Shown piece by piece: positions 23,925 to 34,591 of a stretch of 64,000 nucleotides of DNA; within the stretch, counting starts at the first letter, position 1, and the number at the start of each line of letters is the position of its first letter. The DNA is taken from contig JALGQZ010000006.1 in the NCBI GenBank assembly GCA_023105745.1, forward strand, positions 65,206,316 through 65,270,315, written 5' to 3'. The notes below the pieces were generated by a model that searched no databases, was not told the DNA's origin, and saw nothing but the letters and a program-made list of their open reading frames with translations. The DNA comes from Austropuccinia psidii. Lineage: Eukaryota > Basidiomycota > Pucciniomycetes > Pucciniales > Sphaerophragmiaceae. Position numbers and translations under genes: made by a program.

Positions 23925-24921
23925 TACTTATTTTTTACTTATTTTCTAATGATTGTTTACTTATTTTTTATTTATTTTTTATTTATTTTTTATTTATTTT
24001 TCATTTATTTTTCATTTATTTTTCATTTATTTTTTGTTTATTTTTTATTTATCTTTTATTTATTTTTTATTTATTTTTTATTGATTTTTTATTCATTTTT
24101 TATTTATTTTTTATTTATTTTTTATTTATTTTTTATTTATTTTTTATTTATTTCTTATTTATTTCTTATTTATTTTTTATTTATTTTTTATTTATTTATT
24201 TATTTTTTATTTATTTTTTATTTATTTTTTATTTATTTTTTATTTATTTTTTATTTATTTTCTGTTTATTTTTTATTTATTTTTTATTTATTTTTTATTT
24301 ATTTTTTATTGATTTTTTATTTATTTTTTATTTATTTCTTATTTATTTTTTATTTATTTTTTATTTATTTATTTATTTTTTATTTATTTTTTATTTACTT
24401 TTTACTTATTTTTTATGTATTTTTTATTTATTTATTTTTTGTTTATTTTTTATTTATTTTTTATTTATTTTTTATTTATTTTTCATTTATTTTTTATTTA
24501 TTTTTTATTTATTTTTTATTTATTTTTTATTCATTTTTTATTTATTTTTTATTTATTTTTTATTTATTTTTTGTTTATTTTTTATTTGTTTTTTGTTTAT
24601 TTTTTTATTTTTTATTTATTTTTAATTTTTTTTCTTTATTTATTATTTATTCATTATTTATTTATTATTTATTATTTATTTATTTTCTATTTATTTTTTA
24701 TTTATTTTTTGTTTATTTTTTATTTATTTTTTATTGATTTTTTATTTTTTATGTATTTTTTATTTTTTATTTTTATTTATTTTTTTATTTGTTATTTCGT
24801 TTTTATTTATTTTTTATTTATTTATTTTTTATTTTTTATCTATTTTTTATTTATTTTTTATTTATTTTCTATTTATTTTCTATTTATTTTTTATTTATTT
24901 TTATCTATTTTTTATTTATTT
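23925..24921. repeat. ~1-kb satellite of an 11-bp unit (TTTATTTATTT type)
   Basis: Near-perfect repetition of ATTTTTTATTT with occasional C or G changes and short 4-bp slips (TTTATTTATTTATT). About 90 units fit the length. Since three units are 33 bases, long frames (23949-24737 and 24415-24966, plus) stay open and read as F/I/Y/L strings with an 11-residue period; they are not genes. Confidence 0.9.
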
Positions 24922-24944
24922 AAAAGACACCCGTATTGGCCAAA

Positions 24945-25690
24945 ACCCCATTTATGGCGTTGTTAAGTTTATGAATGGAGTAAATTCCATTATTAATGCC
25001 ATAGTTTATGCCATCTATGGCATTGTTAATGCCATTTTGATGTCATTTATGGCTTTTTTAATTCAATGAATGGCCTAAGTGCCATTATTAATGCCATAAA
25101 TGCAAATTTTGATGCCAATTATGGCATTGTTGATGCCATGTATGGCATTTTATGTCATTTTTGATGCCATCATGGAGCTTTCAATGCTATAAATTGTACT
25201 TTTATGTCACTGTCAATCCCATCAATAGCACTTCCATGTCATTTTCCATGCCATTTAAGGCACTGTTAATGTGAAAAATGGCATTGTTATTCTGTTGTTG
25301 GTTCCATTTATGGCATTGTTATGCTCTTGTTAATGCCATTTATGGAACTGGAAAAAATTCCATGAATGGCATAAACGTCAATGTCAATGCCATTATTGGC
25401 ATAAGCGTCACTGTTAATGCCATTATTGGAACTGTTATGGCACTTTCAATGCCATCTATGGAACTGTGTATTCCATCTATGGCATTATAATGTCATTGTT
25501 GATGCCATTTATGGCACTTTTAACTTCATAAATGGAACTTTTAATGCCAAAAGTGGCACTTCTTATGCTAGAAATGGCACTTTTAATGCCATAAATGGCA
25601 CTGTTAATTTCATAAATGGCACTGTTAATGTCATAAATGGCACTGTTAATGTCATAAATGGCACTGTGAATGCCAATGGTATTTTCAATT
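24945..25690. repeat. 21-bp minisatellite with an internal palindrome
   Basis: The unit is about TTAATGCCATAAATGGCACTG. Near 25590-25660 it recurs every 21 bases with few changes; toward the left the units are more diverged and vary in length. Each unit holds GCCAT..ATGGC, so strands can form a row of short hairpins. Because 21 is divisible by 3, a frame at 25417-25980 runs through it with a seven-residue repeat (GTVN.IN); I treat that as a by-product. Confidence 0.88.
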
Positions 25691-25729
25691 TACTTACAAA
25701 GATGAACAAAATACATAAAATAAACCACT

Positions 25730-26110
25730 ATTTTAGTCTACAATCTTCCTTCCCAAAAAAAAATCCCCAAAGTTTCGAGTTTCTGGGTTTTTTTATTCTA
25801 AATATTCTCCCCTTTATTTTTGAAAAATTATGGAAATTCATATGTGGGATCATTTTTAATATTTTTTTTTTCAAAAAAGGCCATTTTTCCAAATTGGCTA
25901 ACTTGCAGAAATTTGGCAAGAGAAAAATTTTGAAAAAACTTGGTGATCTTGACATCCCATTTTGGAAAAAATATGTCTAAAGAAATTAAAAAAATCCTCA
26001 AAACTAAGCCTGAGGAAATTTTTTGAAAAAATAGGCCACTTATGTATTTTTGGCAATGAATTGGTAAAAGCACATGAGGGTTTATGTGTGTTTACCAACA
26101 TGCTTTTTAG
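25730..26110 (+). repeat. Dispersed module of unknown type, copy 1
   Basis: Shares ordered phrases with the minus strand of about 47340-47560: GAAATTTGGC, GAAAAA..TTTTGAAAAAA, GATCTTGACATCCCA, GGAAAAAATATG and AATTGGTAAAA. In both places a T-rich tract precedes it and another T-rich tract follows. No frame is shared between the copies, so it looks like a non-coding repeat. Confidence 0.6.
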
Positions 26111-27041
26111 AATTATTAGAATTCTTTCCTTTTGCTTTATTATTTTTTGATTTTTCTTGATATTTCTTTTCATTAGTATTAATGTAATCATTTCTCTGAT
26201 TGTTTTTGTATTTGTTATTTAGCTATTGTATTATTATACATTGTATATTTATTATTTTTTGGTTTTTTTATCTCACCATTTCTTCTATATGTCAAATGTT
26301 GTGATTTTAATATTTTAACCTATTTAAATAATTCTTTTTTAATTTTTTTGAATTAATTTATTTCATTGATTTTATCTTTTGATTTTTGATTCATTCATTT
26401 ACTCATGTAATATATTCTTATTTATTTATTATTTAGTCATCTTTTGATCATTTTATAATTTTTTTTTGACAAAATAATTCTTATAGAATAGTCCTTTCAA
26501 AAAAAGGCAAAGAAACTCAAAGAAAGGAAGCATCAGCTGACACCAATGTGTGAGCATGGTGACCCACAGCTGAAACTATATCCCTTTCATGGAGTTGGAG
26601 TGACCCCCCAGATTTTTTCCTGCTGTGTCAGCTAAAACAGCTAGTTGTCCTTTAAATCTGTAATAATAATCAAGTCTATAGGTCTACCTTCTTTTGAAAC
26701 TTTCTAATTATCTTCAAAACCTTTGGTACTAATGAGTTACTTGAAAATATAACTAAGGTTTATTTTTAATGTGGATTATATGTTCAGGGTCCAATTTTCT
26801 CATTGCATTTATTGAATTTTGTGTATATATATTTTAGGTTCTTCATTTTTTCTTATTTATGTCAGTTAATTCCCAATTTTCTGAGATTATGTGAAATATA
26901 TCCAATTTTCTTAAGTTATTCCTATTAAAAATTATTTGCTTTACATTTACAAACTCTTTCATTATTATCAGTTCTATTATTATACTTTTTCATTTTGGAT
27001 TTTATTATATTTTAGAGGTAGGTTGAGGCTGTTACCAATGA
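26111..27041. other. AT-rich DNA with no gene seen
   Basis: T-rich on the left and mixed after 26500. No supported frame. A less AT-rich patch at 26510-26650 is unassigned. Confidence 0.45.
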
Positions 27042-27046
27042 TATTG

Positions 27047-28482
27047 TGTCAGGCTGATTCTATGATGAAGTAGTAATCAGGCTATTTACAACGTTAACTA
27101 TGACTGTGACACAGTGATAAAGGTTTAAAATCAGAGTATTTTTGATAATAAGGGTTTATAATGAAAATGAAAGGGCTTTACTATTTGTGGAATAGTGGTA
27201 GTGAGCACTGTTGAAAGCCCTGGGTGCAGCTTTTCCTGTTGGATTACAATAATAAAGACTACAATACTTAAGCTTAAAGTATACCTGATTATTTTAAAAG
27301 AGTATGACTGCTTTTGGGAGGTGTACTACGTAGGAATTTAAGAGAAGGATGAGGAGAACTTTGCTGGCTGTGAAAAGGCTCCTTTTTATCCTGAAATGGG
27401 GTGGAAAGGCTGCTAGAACTTTCCACATAGAGGAAGTGAAGATTTTTAACTCTCTAAGACAGGATTGTGGTTTGAAAAGGACCTGTATAGCTTGTATTGG
27501 GCTCAGATGTGGTTTTGAAGCCACATCTGGGCAGTTTTCACCAATACAGGGTGAAAACTTTCATCTGGAGACCACACGGCTTGATTCTGACGGGTATGAC
27601 GTGTAGAATGCTGTACATAACCTGTATGGGACCCCAGTATTGAATGAACTATGACTTATTGAAGTAAAAACAAGCTTCTTTGTCTTTTTGACACCTCACA
27701 ATCATGGTTATGAGATATTATCCCATGGTAAGGCTGCAATGGTCAAGCTGTGGGATTTTGACCTTAAAAGAGCCATACTTTTGCCAGTTTTTGAGATACT
27801 GACTTCAAAATTGGTTCTGTGTGTATCCCTGTATGTGCTCTGAGCAATGGTACCTCATTTGATATAGATATCATTTCATATGGCAAATTTATGCCATTTA
27901 AAAGTCTTTTTGTACATAGGCGTGGTTTAGGCAAAAAGCTGTATTGGGCTTGTTTGTCCTATAACTTTTGTTCCAGTTGAGATATGGGGAAACGAATGAC
28001 ACCATCAGATAGCCCTGATTGTCCTCTTTTCAAAAAGACCCCACTTTAGGTATCTCACACTAAAACTGTAAAAGTTAGATCAGAGGTGAATATTTTGTTC
28101 ACTCTTATTTGGTCTGAATTTGGCCATAGCTTCAGTAATACTGGTGCTAGCTCAGTTTGGCTGATAACATTGGATAGCCCTGACTTGGAGATTCATTTTG
28201 AATACCCATTTGATGGGGTGAAGTATCTTACTCTGTAGTTCGGATGAGCAGTGAAAATTAAGGTTTATGCTCAGCAACAACTTTGAGGAGGAATAACTTG
28301 GTTATTCTTTGTCCTATGATGATGGGACTTGTATATTTGGAAAAGGGTAAGTTCCCTCTTTACTTTGATATCTTTTGAGCTGATTTGGCTCAGCTCCATG
28401 TTTTGGTGGTATCTTGGCTATACCATTGATTTATGGTATCTGACTGTCATGCTTGTGCTTTGGTTTGAGTCACAGGCTGATA
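27047..28482 (-). mobile_element. Solo LTR of family B, copy 1
   Basis: Starts TGTCAGGCTGATTC and ends GTCACAGGCTGATA, matching 37118-38535 along its length and, inverted, 61177-62597. Flanks TATTG (27042-27046) and TTTTG (28483-28487) are an imperfect 5-bp duplication; no internal sequence adjoins, so this is an LTR left by recombination. Minus orientation is relative to element IV. It contains a TATA-like box on the minus strand (complement of CCTTTTTATC, 27381-27390) and two adjacent hairpins (27504-27529, 27534-27558). The short frames 27294-27606 are not genes. Confidence 0.8.
27504..27558. promoter_or_regulatory. Paired hairpins of family-B LTR
   Basis: CAGATGTGG / CCACATCTG (27504-27512 with 27521-27529) and GTTTTCACC / GGTGAAAAC (27534-27542 with 27550-27558), each a perfect 9-bp stem. 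Recognisable versions persist at 37558-37611, about 62090-62155 and, for the first stem, 6656-6680. The place downstream of the TATA-like box (in LTR orientation the reverse holds) is compatible with an RNA structure or a protein site; function is unknown. Confidence 0.55.
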
Positions 28483-28609
28483 TTTTGAATGCCACAAAAT
28501 TCTGAATCCCTTATCATGGGTACTACCAAAGAAATTTGTAGGAATATTTCTATTTGATATGATTAGGTATATGGAGCTGTTCTCAAATATAATTGCTCAT
28601 TTGAGAGAG

Positions 28610-30236
28610 TGTCACAGGGGCTCTTGTGGAAGAAAAAGTGGCCTGGCACTCAGGAATCAAGAGCTCACTTGGAGGGCTCCAAAAGAATAGAGAAATAAGA
28701 AAGAATATATTTCTTGAAGGAAGGATAAGGGTAAAGACAAGTGTGCAAAAGATAAAAGCAAAAGAATCAAATGTCCAAGATAATAAGAAAGCCCAAGGCA
28801 AAAGAGCCAACCAAATTAATCCTCAATTCACTGTTTCAACCTTCCAGAAAGAGCAATGGAATAAGTAAAGGATATAACCACCAATATCCACTGAAAGGCA
28901 AAGAAGGAAAGGTGCAAATGACTGATTTAAGATTATCAGTTTTTACTTTCATAAATGAGAAGAAAACAATGATAAAAAGAAATTCAATATATAAATTAAC
29001 TGGGGAAAAAGTCCCCAGGGAAGAAAAGGTGGCCAGTATATGTGAAAAAGTTGAAGACTGATCCTGGAGGGTTGATCTGAGGCTGTATTGACTATTTTGG
29101 GTCAATACAAGTCTGGCCATCCTCAAAATTGAGCTTTGCAATGAAATTCCAACAGTGGAATATGAATTGGCCCAAAAGGGCCAAGGCCATACAGCTTGCT
29201 TGATTACAGCATGTATGGACCAATTTAGTTGTCCAAGGAATGCTGAAGTAATTGGTGCCTTGAAAACTGATTGGATGATTGATAACCTTTTGAAATTGCC
29301 CTTGGGATAATACTGAAAAGAAAATACAACCCAACCCCTGCAGGGCCAGGTGGTTGGGGTCCTTGGATGGTCTTCTGGTAGCTGCCAGGGATTGCAGGAC
29401 TGAATGACTGAAAATACTTCCTTTGAAATGGGTGATGGATTTGGGTACTTGATTTCAAATGGCCTAATTTAGTACTGAAACCATCACCATTGGATTTCTG
29501 AGAAAAATTGGTGCATAATGGTATATTAGACCATATATGCACCATTCCTGAATCCATGGTATGGAGTACATTGGTGAGCTTGAGCTGGTGGCCTCTGGTG
29601 ACTGCCAAAGGCCAGGGGTTGAAAATGACCAATTTGGGTCCTGGGGTCTTTTTTGGCCTTTCTGGGACTGGTGGGATTAGGGGCCAAAATTGGTGCAGGT
29701 GGGCCCACTTGTGGTTTGGGTCCCACCTGGCCTTGAGGGTAGGTGGTTGGCCCCCTTGGCCACATTGCATTTCAGCCAAAGAGGGTTCTAAGTTTCCCAT
29801 GGACTGTGGGCCGTGGAATACGGCCCGTGGACTGTAGAGGCCGTAGGGAGTGTAAATGGCCCAAAAAGGCCATTTAGACCAAAAACCCCCTAAACAAAGG
29901 GGTGAGCCCAAGAGCCCTGGTCATGTCTAGAGGGGACAGAGGCCCCTGAAAATCCAGATGGCCCCCCCAGGCCCAAAAAAAAGGGATTGGCCTGGGGGTT
30001 GGTGAAGTGGAGGATTGACCAAAAGGGCCTATTATGCAGGATATGGCCTGAGGCCATAAATAAGGTTTGGGGAAATAAATGACCAGTGAAAAGGTGTTGT
30101 GGCCCAAAGGCCCTAAAAACCAATATGGACCAATTTGCCATAAAAATGATGACATGGCCAATAGGCCACAAAATGAGGTTAGGCTATAATTGCCACAACA
30201 CCCATTGGGGGGGGGTGATTACATGTGTTTGTGAAA
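28610..30236 (-). repeat. Left (3') LTR of element I, 1627 bp
   Basis: Starts TGTCACAGGGGCTC and ends TGTTTGTGAAA. It is less AT-rich than its surroundings (GGCC-rich around 29550-30150), which keeps long frames open by chance (29225-29911 and 29874-30171, minus; 29508-29837, plus); none has a domain. It has a CTGGGGA...TCCCCAG hairpin at 29000-29018. Confidence 0.9.
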
Positions 30237-30252
30237 GTACCCCCCACCCTTA
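30237..30252 (-). other. Polypurine tract of element I
   Basis: GTACCCCCCACCCTTA (plus strand, one C fewer shown than the run of seven) follows the LTR directly; on the minus strand it is a G/A run abutting the 3' LTR. Confidence 0.65.
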
Positions 30253-30621
30253 ATGGTGAGCTCCTGAGCACCAAACCAAGGCAAAAGACTGTTGAGGATG
30301 TTTAGAAGGATTTGATGTAGGGAATACAGATGTATTTCATCTTGAAAGAATACTTTAAGATTGGTATGAGGTTGACATATGATGTGAGGATGATTTGGTT
30401 TTCTTTTGGCATTTGGTTTTTGAAGTTTTGAAGGATTGAATTGAAATTAAAATTTGGCATCAAGAATATAGAAAGAAAAGTTTTGAAAAAGTATGAAGAG
30501 AGAAAATTAGAAAAGAAATAAAGAGAAATGGAATCTTGAGGGGGATTCCAATCTTCATCATGGAAGTGGACAGTTGATTTGAATTGGCCAAGGACCTGGA
30601 ACAAAATAAATTTGATGCCAG

Positions 30622-30870
30622 GTGCTCACAGAGTGGCCGGGATGATTTTTAGAAAGATTGTAGAGCCCTCAGGGAAGTGCACACCAGGAGAGGAACTTAC
30701 TTTTGGTAGTTACCACTCATGCCAGTGCCATAAAAAATAAAGAAAATTTTGCAGAGTGCTCACAGAATGGCCAAGGTGATGCTTACAACAAAGCAAGTAG
30801 AATATCTCTCAAGGTGCATACCAGGAGTGGGACTTACTTTTGGTAATTCCTCTTGCCACCAAGAACCATA
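30622..30870 (-). repeat. Duplicated 3' module of element I, two units
   Basis: Units start at about 30622 and 30756 (period ~134). Each has 'gtgctcacaga.tggcc', 'aggtgat/gatgat', 'gaacttacttttggta' and 'gccatgaa'-like ends. On the minus strand each carries AAAGTAAGT (ACTTAC at 30695-30700 and 30832-30837); the second one overlaps the stop codon of the chromodomain frame. Confidence 0.7.
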
Positions 30871-31260
30871 AATGATAAAGCTCTTGAAGAATTGGGTCCT
30901 GGCTTGTCAGGATATAAAGAATGGAGATCCTTGATAGGTTCAGGGAAATTATTGTGGCTTTTGGTTTGTTCCCAAGGGGATATTTCTAGGTTTTGACTGA
31001 AACCTTTCCATTCCACCAGGTGCCATAATTTTCCTCTCTTGATCTTGGAATCCAGAATTTGAGAGACTTCCCATTCCTCTTCTTCATCAATCATAATTTG
31101 AGGAGGAGGCTTTTGATGCCAATTTGGGATTGCCGATGTCTTGACTGGTTCAAGGAGGGAAATATGGAAGACTGGGTGGCTTGACTTCCATTGAGGTGGG
31201 AGCTTGAGATGGTAAGCATGAGTACTGACTTTCTTCAAGATTGGAAAAGAACCCAAAAAT
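30834..31260 (-). pseudogene. Integrase C-terminus and chromodomain of element I
   Basis: A 140-codon open stretch. Its first part (GSFPILKKVSTHAYHLKLPP and HPVFHISLLEPVK) is the GPF/Y-type integrase C-terminal module. Then an acidic EEEEWEVSQILDSKIKRGKL leads into the chromodomain with its aromatic residues (LWHLVEWKGF, SPWEQ) and the helix PEPIKDLHSLYPDKPG. It stops at 30834 after a tail FMVLGGKRNYQK. The domain looks complete, though the frame is separated from the integrase core. Confidence 0.85.
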
Positions 31261-32200
31261 CTTTCAAATAGTATTTTGGTGGGTCTAGTTGATTTGATAT
31301 TCTTCGAAGAAATCCATATCCTGTCACCAGGATTGAAAACAGGTAGACTTTCTCTAATTTTATTTGCATACCTCTTAAACCTGTTTATGGCAACTTCAAG
31401 CTTTCTCTTGACATCTGGCTGTACTGATTAGATTCTCCTTGATAAATTTCCAGCAGGAGTATCTTGAGTGATGTGAACTGAGTCAAATTGTGGATCTCTT
31501 CCATAAAGAGTAAAAATGGTGATTGTTTTGTGGAAGAGTGATCAGAATTATTGTAGGAAAATTCAGTCAGAGGGAGCCAGGTGATCCAATTATCTTTATG
31601 AGAACTGACATACATCCAAAGGTACCATTCTAGTATCTGATTTACCCTCTTTGTCTGTCCATCAGTTTCTGGATGGTAAGCAGTTGACAGATCTCTTGAA
31701 ATCTTGTGGGGCTGACACACATTGGTTCAAAAGGAAGAAACAAAAAGGGAACCTCTATCACTAACAATGCTTGAAGGCAGGCCATGCTTTGAAAAGATAT
31801 TCTTGATGAATAAATGGGCCAAATCAAGTGAATTTATTGAAGAAATTGTTGGAATAAAAACTGCCATCTTTGAGAATCTGTCCACTATGACAAGAATTGA
31901 GTCAAAAGAATTGGACAGTGAAAATTGAGTGATGAAATTCATTGATAGACAGATCCAAGGACTATTTGGAACTGGGAGAGGTTTGAGGAGTCCAAACTTC
32001 TGGTGATAAATATTTTTGTTTCTTGAAAACTGTTGAAAGGATGATACATAATCCTTGATACATTGAGTCATGCCAGACCAGTGGAAATCCCACTTCACAA
32101 TTTTGAGAGTCTTCTCTTGGCCATGGTGTCCAGCTAGAGGAGAGTGATGATGCTTTTGAGCAAATCTGAGTTGAATTGTGGGGTCATTTGGTACCACCAC
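31261..32200 (-). pseudogene. Integrase zinc-binding region and core of element I
   Basis: His2Cys2 region: HSPLAGHHGQEKTLK keeps the histidines, but the CxxC reads SFQQFSRNK, so both cysteines are Phe. Core: first Asp is Asn (LSMNFITQ), second Asp is kept (VSDRGSLFVSS), Glu is Lys (DGQTKRVNQ). A TGA stop follows VSSF at about 31724-31726, where relatives carry Trp, and the rest (ISRDLSTAYHPE..., then YNNSDHSSTKQSPF) continues in the next open part to 31385. Strand transfer is not possible as read. Confidence 0.88.
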
Positions 32201-32299
32201 CTGATCTTTGAATAGGAGAAGTTGTGAAGAAGTATCAAGAGAATAATCTTGAAAAGATTTACCTTTACCCGATTCTTGCAGGATACTTCTGTACCAATA

Positions 32300-32994
32300 A
32301 TCTTGTCACAATTTCCTCTGAATTGATTCTATCAAATTTGAAAAGCATTCCTCCTTGACTGCAAAAACTTTTGGGGGTTGAAATTCATCTTGCTTAATGA
32401 GTTTTTGAAAGCTCACTGGATTATTGGTGATGAAATCCTCCCCCCTCTCTGGATAAATGTTTTCCCAATGTGATAAGGCATCTGGAGGAGTAGCTAGGCA
32501 GCCAGGGAGCTAATTTATAGAGAAATGGAATTCAGCCCAGAGGGCTTGACGGCGAGTAAAGAATTTTTATGACCAGAAGTATTTCAGGGAAGAGTGATTG
32601 GTGAGAACTTGAAAAGGGGAAGAGAGTGAAAGAAGAAAATCCCTCCAGCGCTTGAGAGCCCAGACTATGCCAAGGAGTTACTTGTCATGAATCTCATAGT
32701 TGAGCTCTGCTGGAATAGGATTGCGGCTATCAAATGCATTGGGATGTTTTCCTGATTCAGAAACCTGACTCAGTACAGCACCCAGGGCATAATTGAATGC
32801 TTTGGTCTCAACAATGGTGGGTAGAGAAGGATTGGAGCTTTGGTGAAGGCCTCTTTGAGTTGATGAAACTGACTAAGAGCTTCCTCATTGAGGGGAAAAC
32901 AGGAATGTTTCTTGAGGAGACTGGTGAGTGAACTAATCTTCTTTGAATAATTCTCGATGAAGCAGTGGTAGAAATTGGAAAATCCAAGGAATGA
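32300..32994 (-). pseudogene. RNase H and linker of element I
   Basis: The minus strand near 32760-32830 reads PTIVETKAFNYALGAVLSQV; the first RNase H Asp (ETDAS in element II) is Lys. After that come AELNYEIHDK, ALKRWRDF, LTNHSSLKYF and YPERGEDFITNNP, in an almost continuous frame with a few shifts. The product would process the RNA strand during reverse transcription. Confidence 0.8.
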
Positions 32995-33600
32995 TTATAG
33001 AGCCTTGAGGTTTCTTGGAGGTGGCCAATTGAGGATTTGCTGGAATTTTTCTTGGTCTATCATGGGGCCTTCAGAAGAAACAATATAACCTAAATAATCT
33101 ACACTAGAGACATGAAATAGGCACTTGGAGGCCTTCGCAAAGATTTCATTGGCTCTGAGTCTGGAGAGAAAAGTGCACACATGAGTGACATGTTTTTCCT
33201 TAGACTTGAAAAAAACCATAATTTCATCCAAGTAGGCCACAACATAAATATCAAAAAGATCATGGAAGATATAATTGACAAGATTTTGAAAAGAGGAAGG
33301 AGAATTGGTGTGTCCAAATGGCACAGACAAATACTCATAACTGCCATATTTATTTATAAAAGCTGTCAAGTGCTCATCACCCTCCTTGGAGAGGATAGAA
33401 GAACTATTAAAGACAGTGAGAAGCTGAGTAATAGGTGGAACAGGATACTCGTTCTTCCTGGTAACAGCATTGATTTTGTGGTAATCAACACACAAAGGGA
33501 GGCCAACATCCTTCTTTTTGACAAAAAGACCAGGTGCTCCTGTTGAAGAGGAGCTTGGTGGGATGAAACGTTTCTCTACATTCTCTGAAATTTAGGCCCT
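32995..33600 (-). pseudogene. Reverse transcriptase of element I, motif A deleted
   Basis: The main open stretch (33495-32995) starts MCVDYHKINAVTRKNEYPVP, then SSSILSKEGDEHLTAF. Compared with element II, 39 bases are missing exactly between Lys and Glu, which removes the motif A block with the first catalytic Asp, in frame. The later motifs are good: SVPFGHTNSPSSFQNLVNYI, then YLDEIMVFFKS (Glu in place of the second Asp), then SVDYLGYIVSSEG and LNWPPPRNLKAL. It is inactive as read. Plus-strand frame 33181-33546 is a shadow. Confidence 0.9.
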
Positions 33601-34020
33601 GAGTTTATGTGACTCTTGGTTTTATAAAGAGTAGATCACTCCAACTGGAGTTGAAGACCCCTCCAGCTTTATATGATGATCACAGGAACAGTGAGGGGGG
33701 AGATTCTCTGCTTTCACCTTGGATACTACATTCAAATACTGGTGATAAACAGAAGGAACAACCTTCATTGCAATTTGTACTTCTTCTGGCTCTTCCTCTT
33801 CATCCCATAGCTCCTCCAGGGAGTAATGATAGGATGAAGGAGGGAGGTCCATATTCCCAAAGAAGAGATGAAGTGAAGATACAGAATTATCTTCTCTAAC
33901 ATCTTGAATCTCTTTGAAGGATTCATCTCTAGAGGATAGTAATGACTCATAGGAATTAAGGGAAGGAATATGAACAGAAGATGGAAATGATGGTGTTCTA
34001 GAATCACCAACTAGAGCTAC
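33601..34020 (-). pseudogene. Protease-RT linker and RT N-terminus of element I
   Basis: An acidic SYHYSLEELWDEEEEPEEVQ is followed by VKAENLPPHCSCDHHIKLEG and TPVGVIYSL, the normal entry of gypsy RT. Two overlapping frames (34010-33765 and 33852-33622) show a frameshift within the linker. Confidence 0.8.
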
Positions 34021-34099
34021 ACATGATTTTCAGAAGAAGGGTCATTACTGAAAGATTTTAAAGGATCATAATAGTCCTTATGATCAGCATTAAAGGTGA

Positions 34100-34447
34100 T
34101 CAGCTCTTGCCCCCAATCAATAGATGATTAAAATTATTAAGAAAGTCAAAGCCCAATATGAGGTATTCTCCCTTGGGAGTATCAATGAGTAAGAAATCCC
34201 ATTCAAAGATTGGAAATGAAGGAATCTCAACCATATATTTGGTATGATGAGTCACAAATAAGGAAGGGGACTCAGAAGAGTCCAAAACTATAAGAGGAAT
34301 GTTCTCTGGAAGCTCTGACATAGTCAAAGAATACTTGTGAACAAACTGCTTTGCAATGAATGAGTTGGTAGCACCAGAATCAATGAGAATACTGTAAAAA
34401 ATATCAGAAAAGAATAAAAACAGGGAATTTAAGTGGATTATTGACAC
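34100..34447 (-). pseudogene. Aspartic protease of element I
   Basis: A 115-codon stretch with the active-site DSGATNSFIAKQFVHKYSL at residues 23-41 and the second-loop phrase LILGFDFLNNFN near the end. Residues needed for a retropepsin-type protease are present. It is the one enzyme of element I with its catalytic motif intact, but it is cut from Gag and RT by stops and shifts. Length fits a protease with short flanks. Confidence 0.85.
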
Positions 34448-34591
34448 CAGTATTCATAATGCACAATTGTGCTCTGGATATAAAGCAGTGAATACCATTG
34501 ACCACAAAATGATCTTCACTCAGGCTTTTTCCTGGCTGAGAAATTGGCATTACGGTTGGTTAAGCTTGTTTTGAGGTCCTTTGAAACAGGA

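Noticed and set aside
23949..24966. Long plus-strand frames (262 and 183 codons) of F/I/Y/L
   Set aside because: Pure translation of the 11-bp AT satellite; the period, composition and lack of any other coding sign argue against a membrane protein.
24945..25690. CRISPR-like array
   Set aside because: Units abut with no unique spacers, they vary, and the genome is eukaryotic in character.
25417..25980. 187-codon frame with a seven-residue repeat
   Set aside because: The 21-bp minisatellite is divisible by three and stays open by chance; the part beyond the array is AT-rich non-coding sequence shared with another locus without a shared frame.
29225..29911. 228-codon minus frame and neighbours in the LTR of element I
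   Set aside because: It lies wholly inside the LTR, is broken in the sister LTR, and has no domain; GGCC-rich composition explains the open frame.
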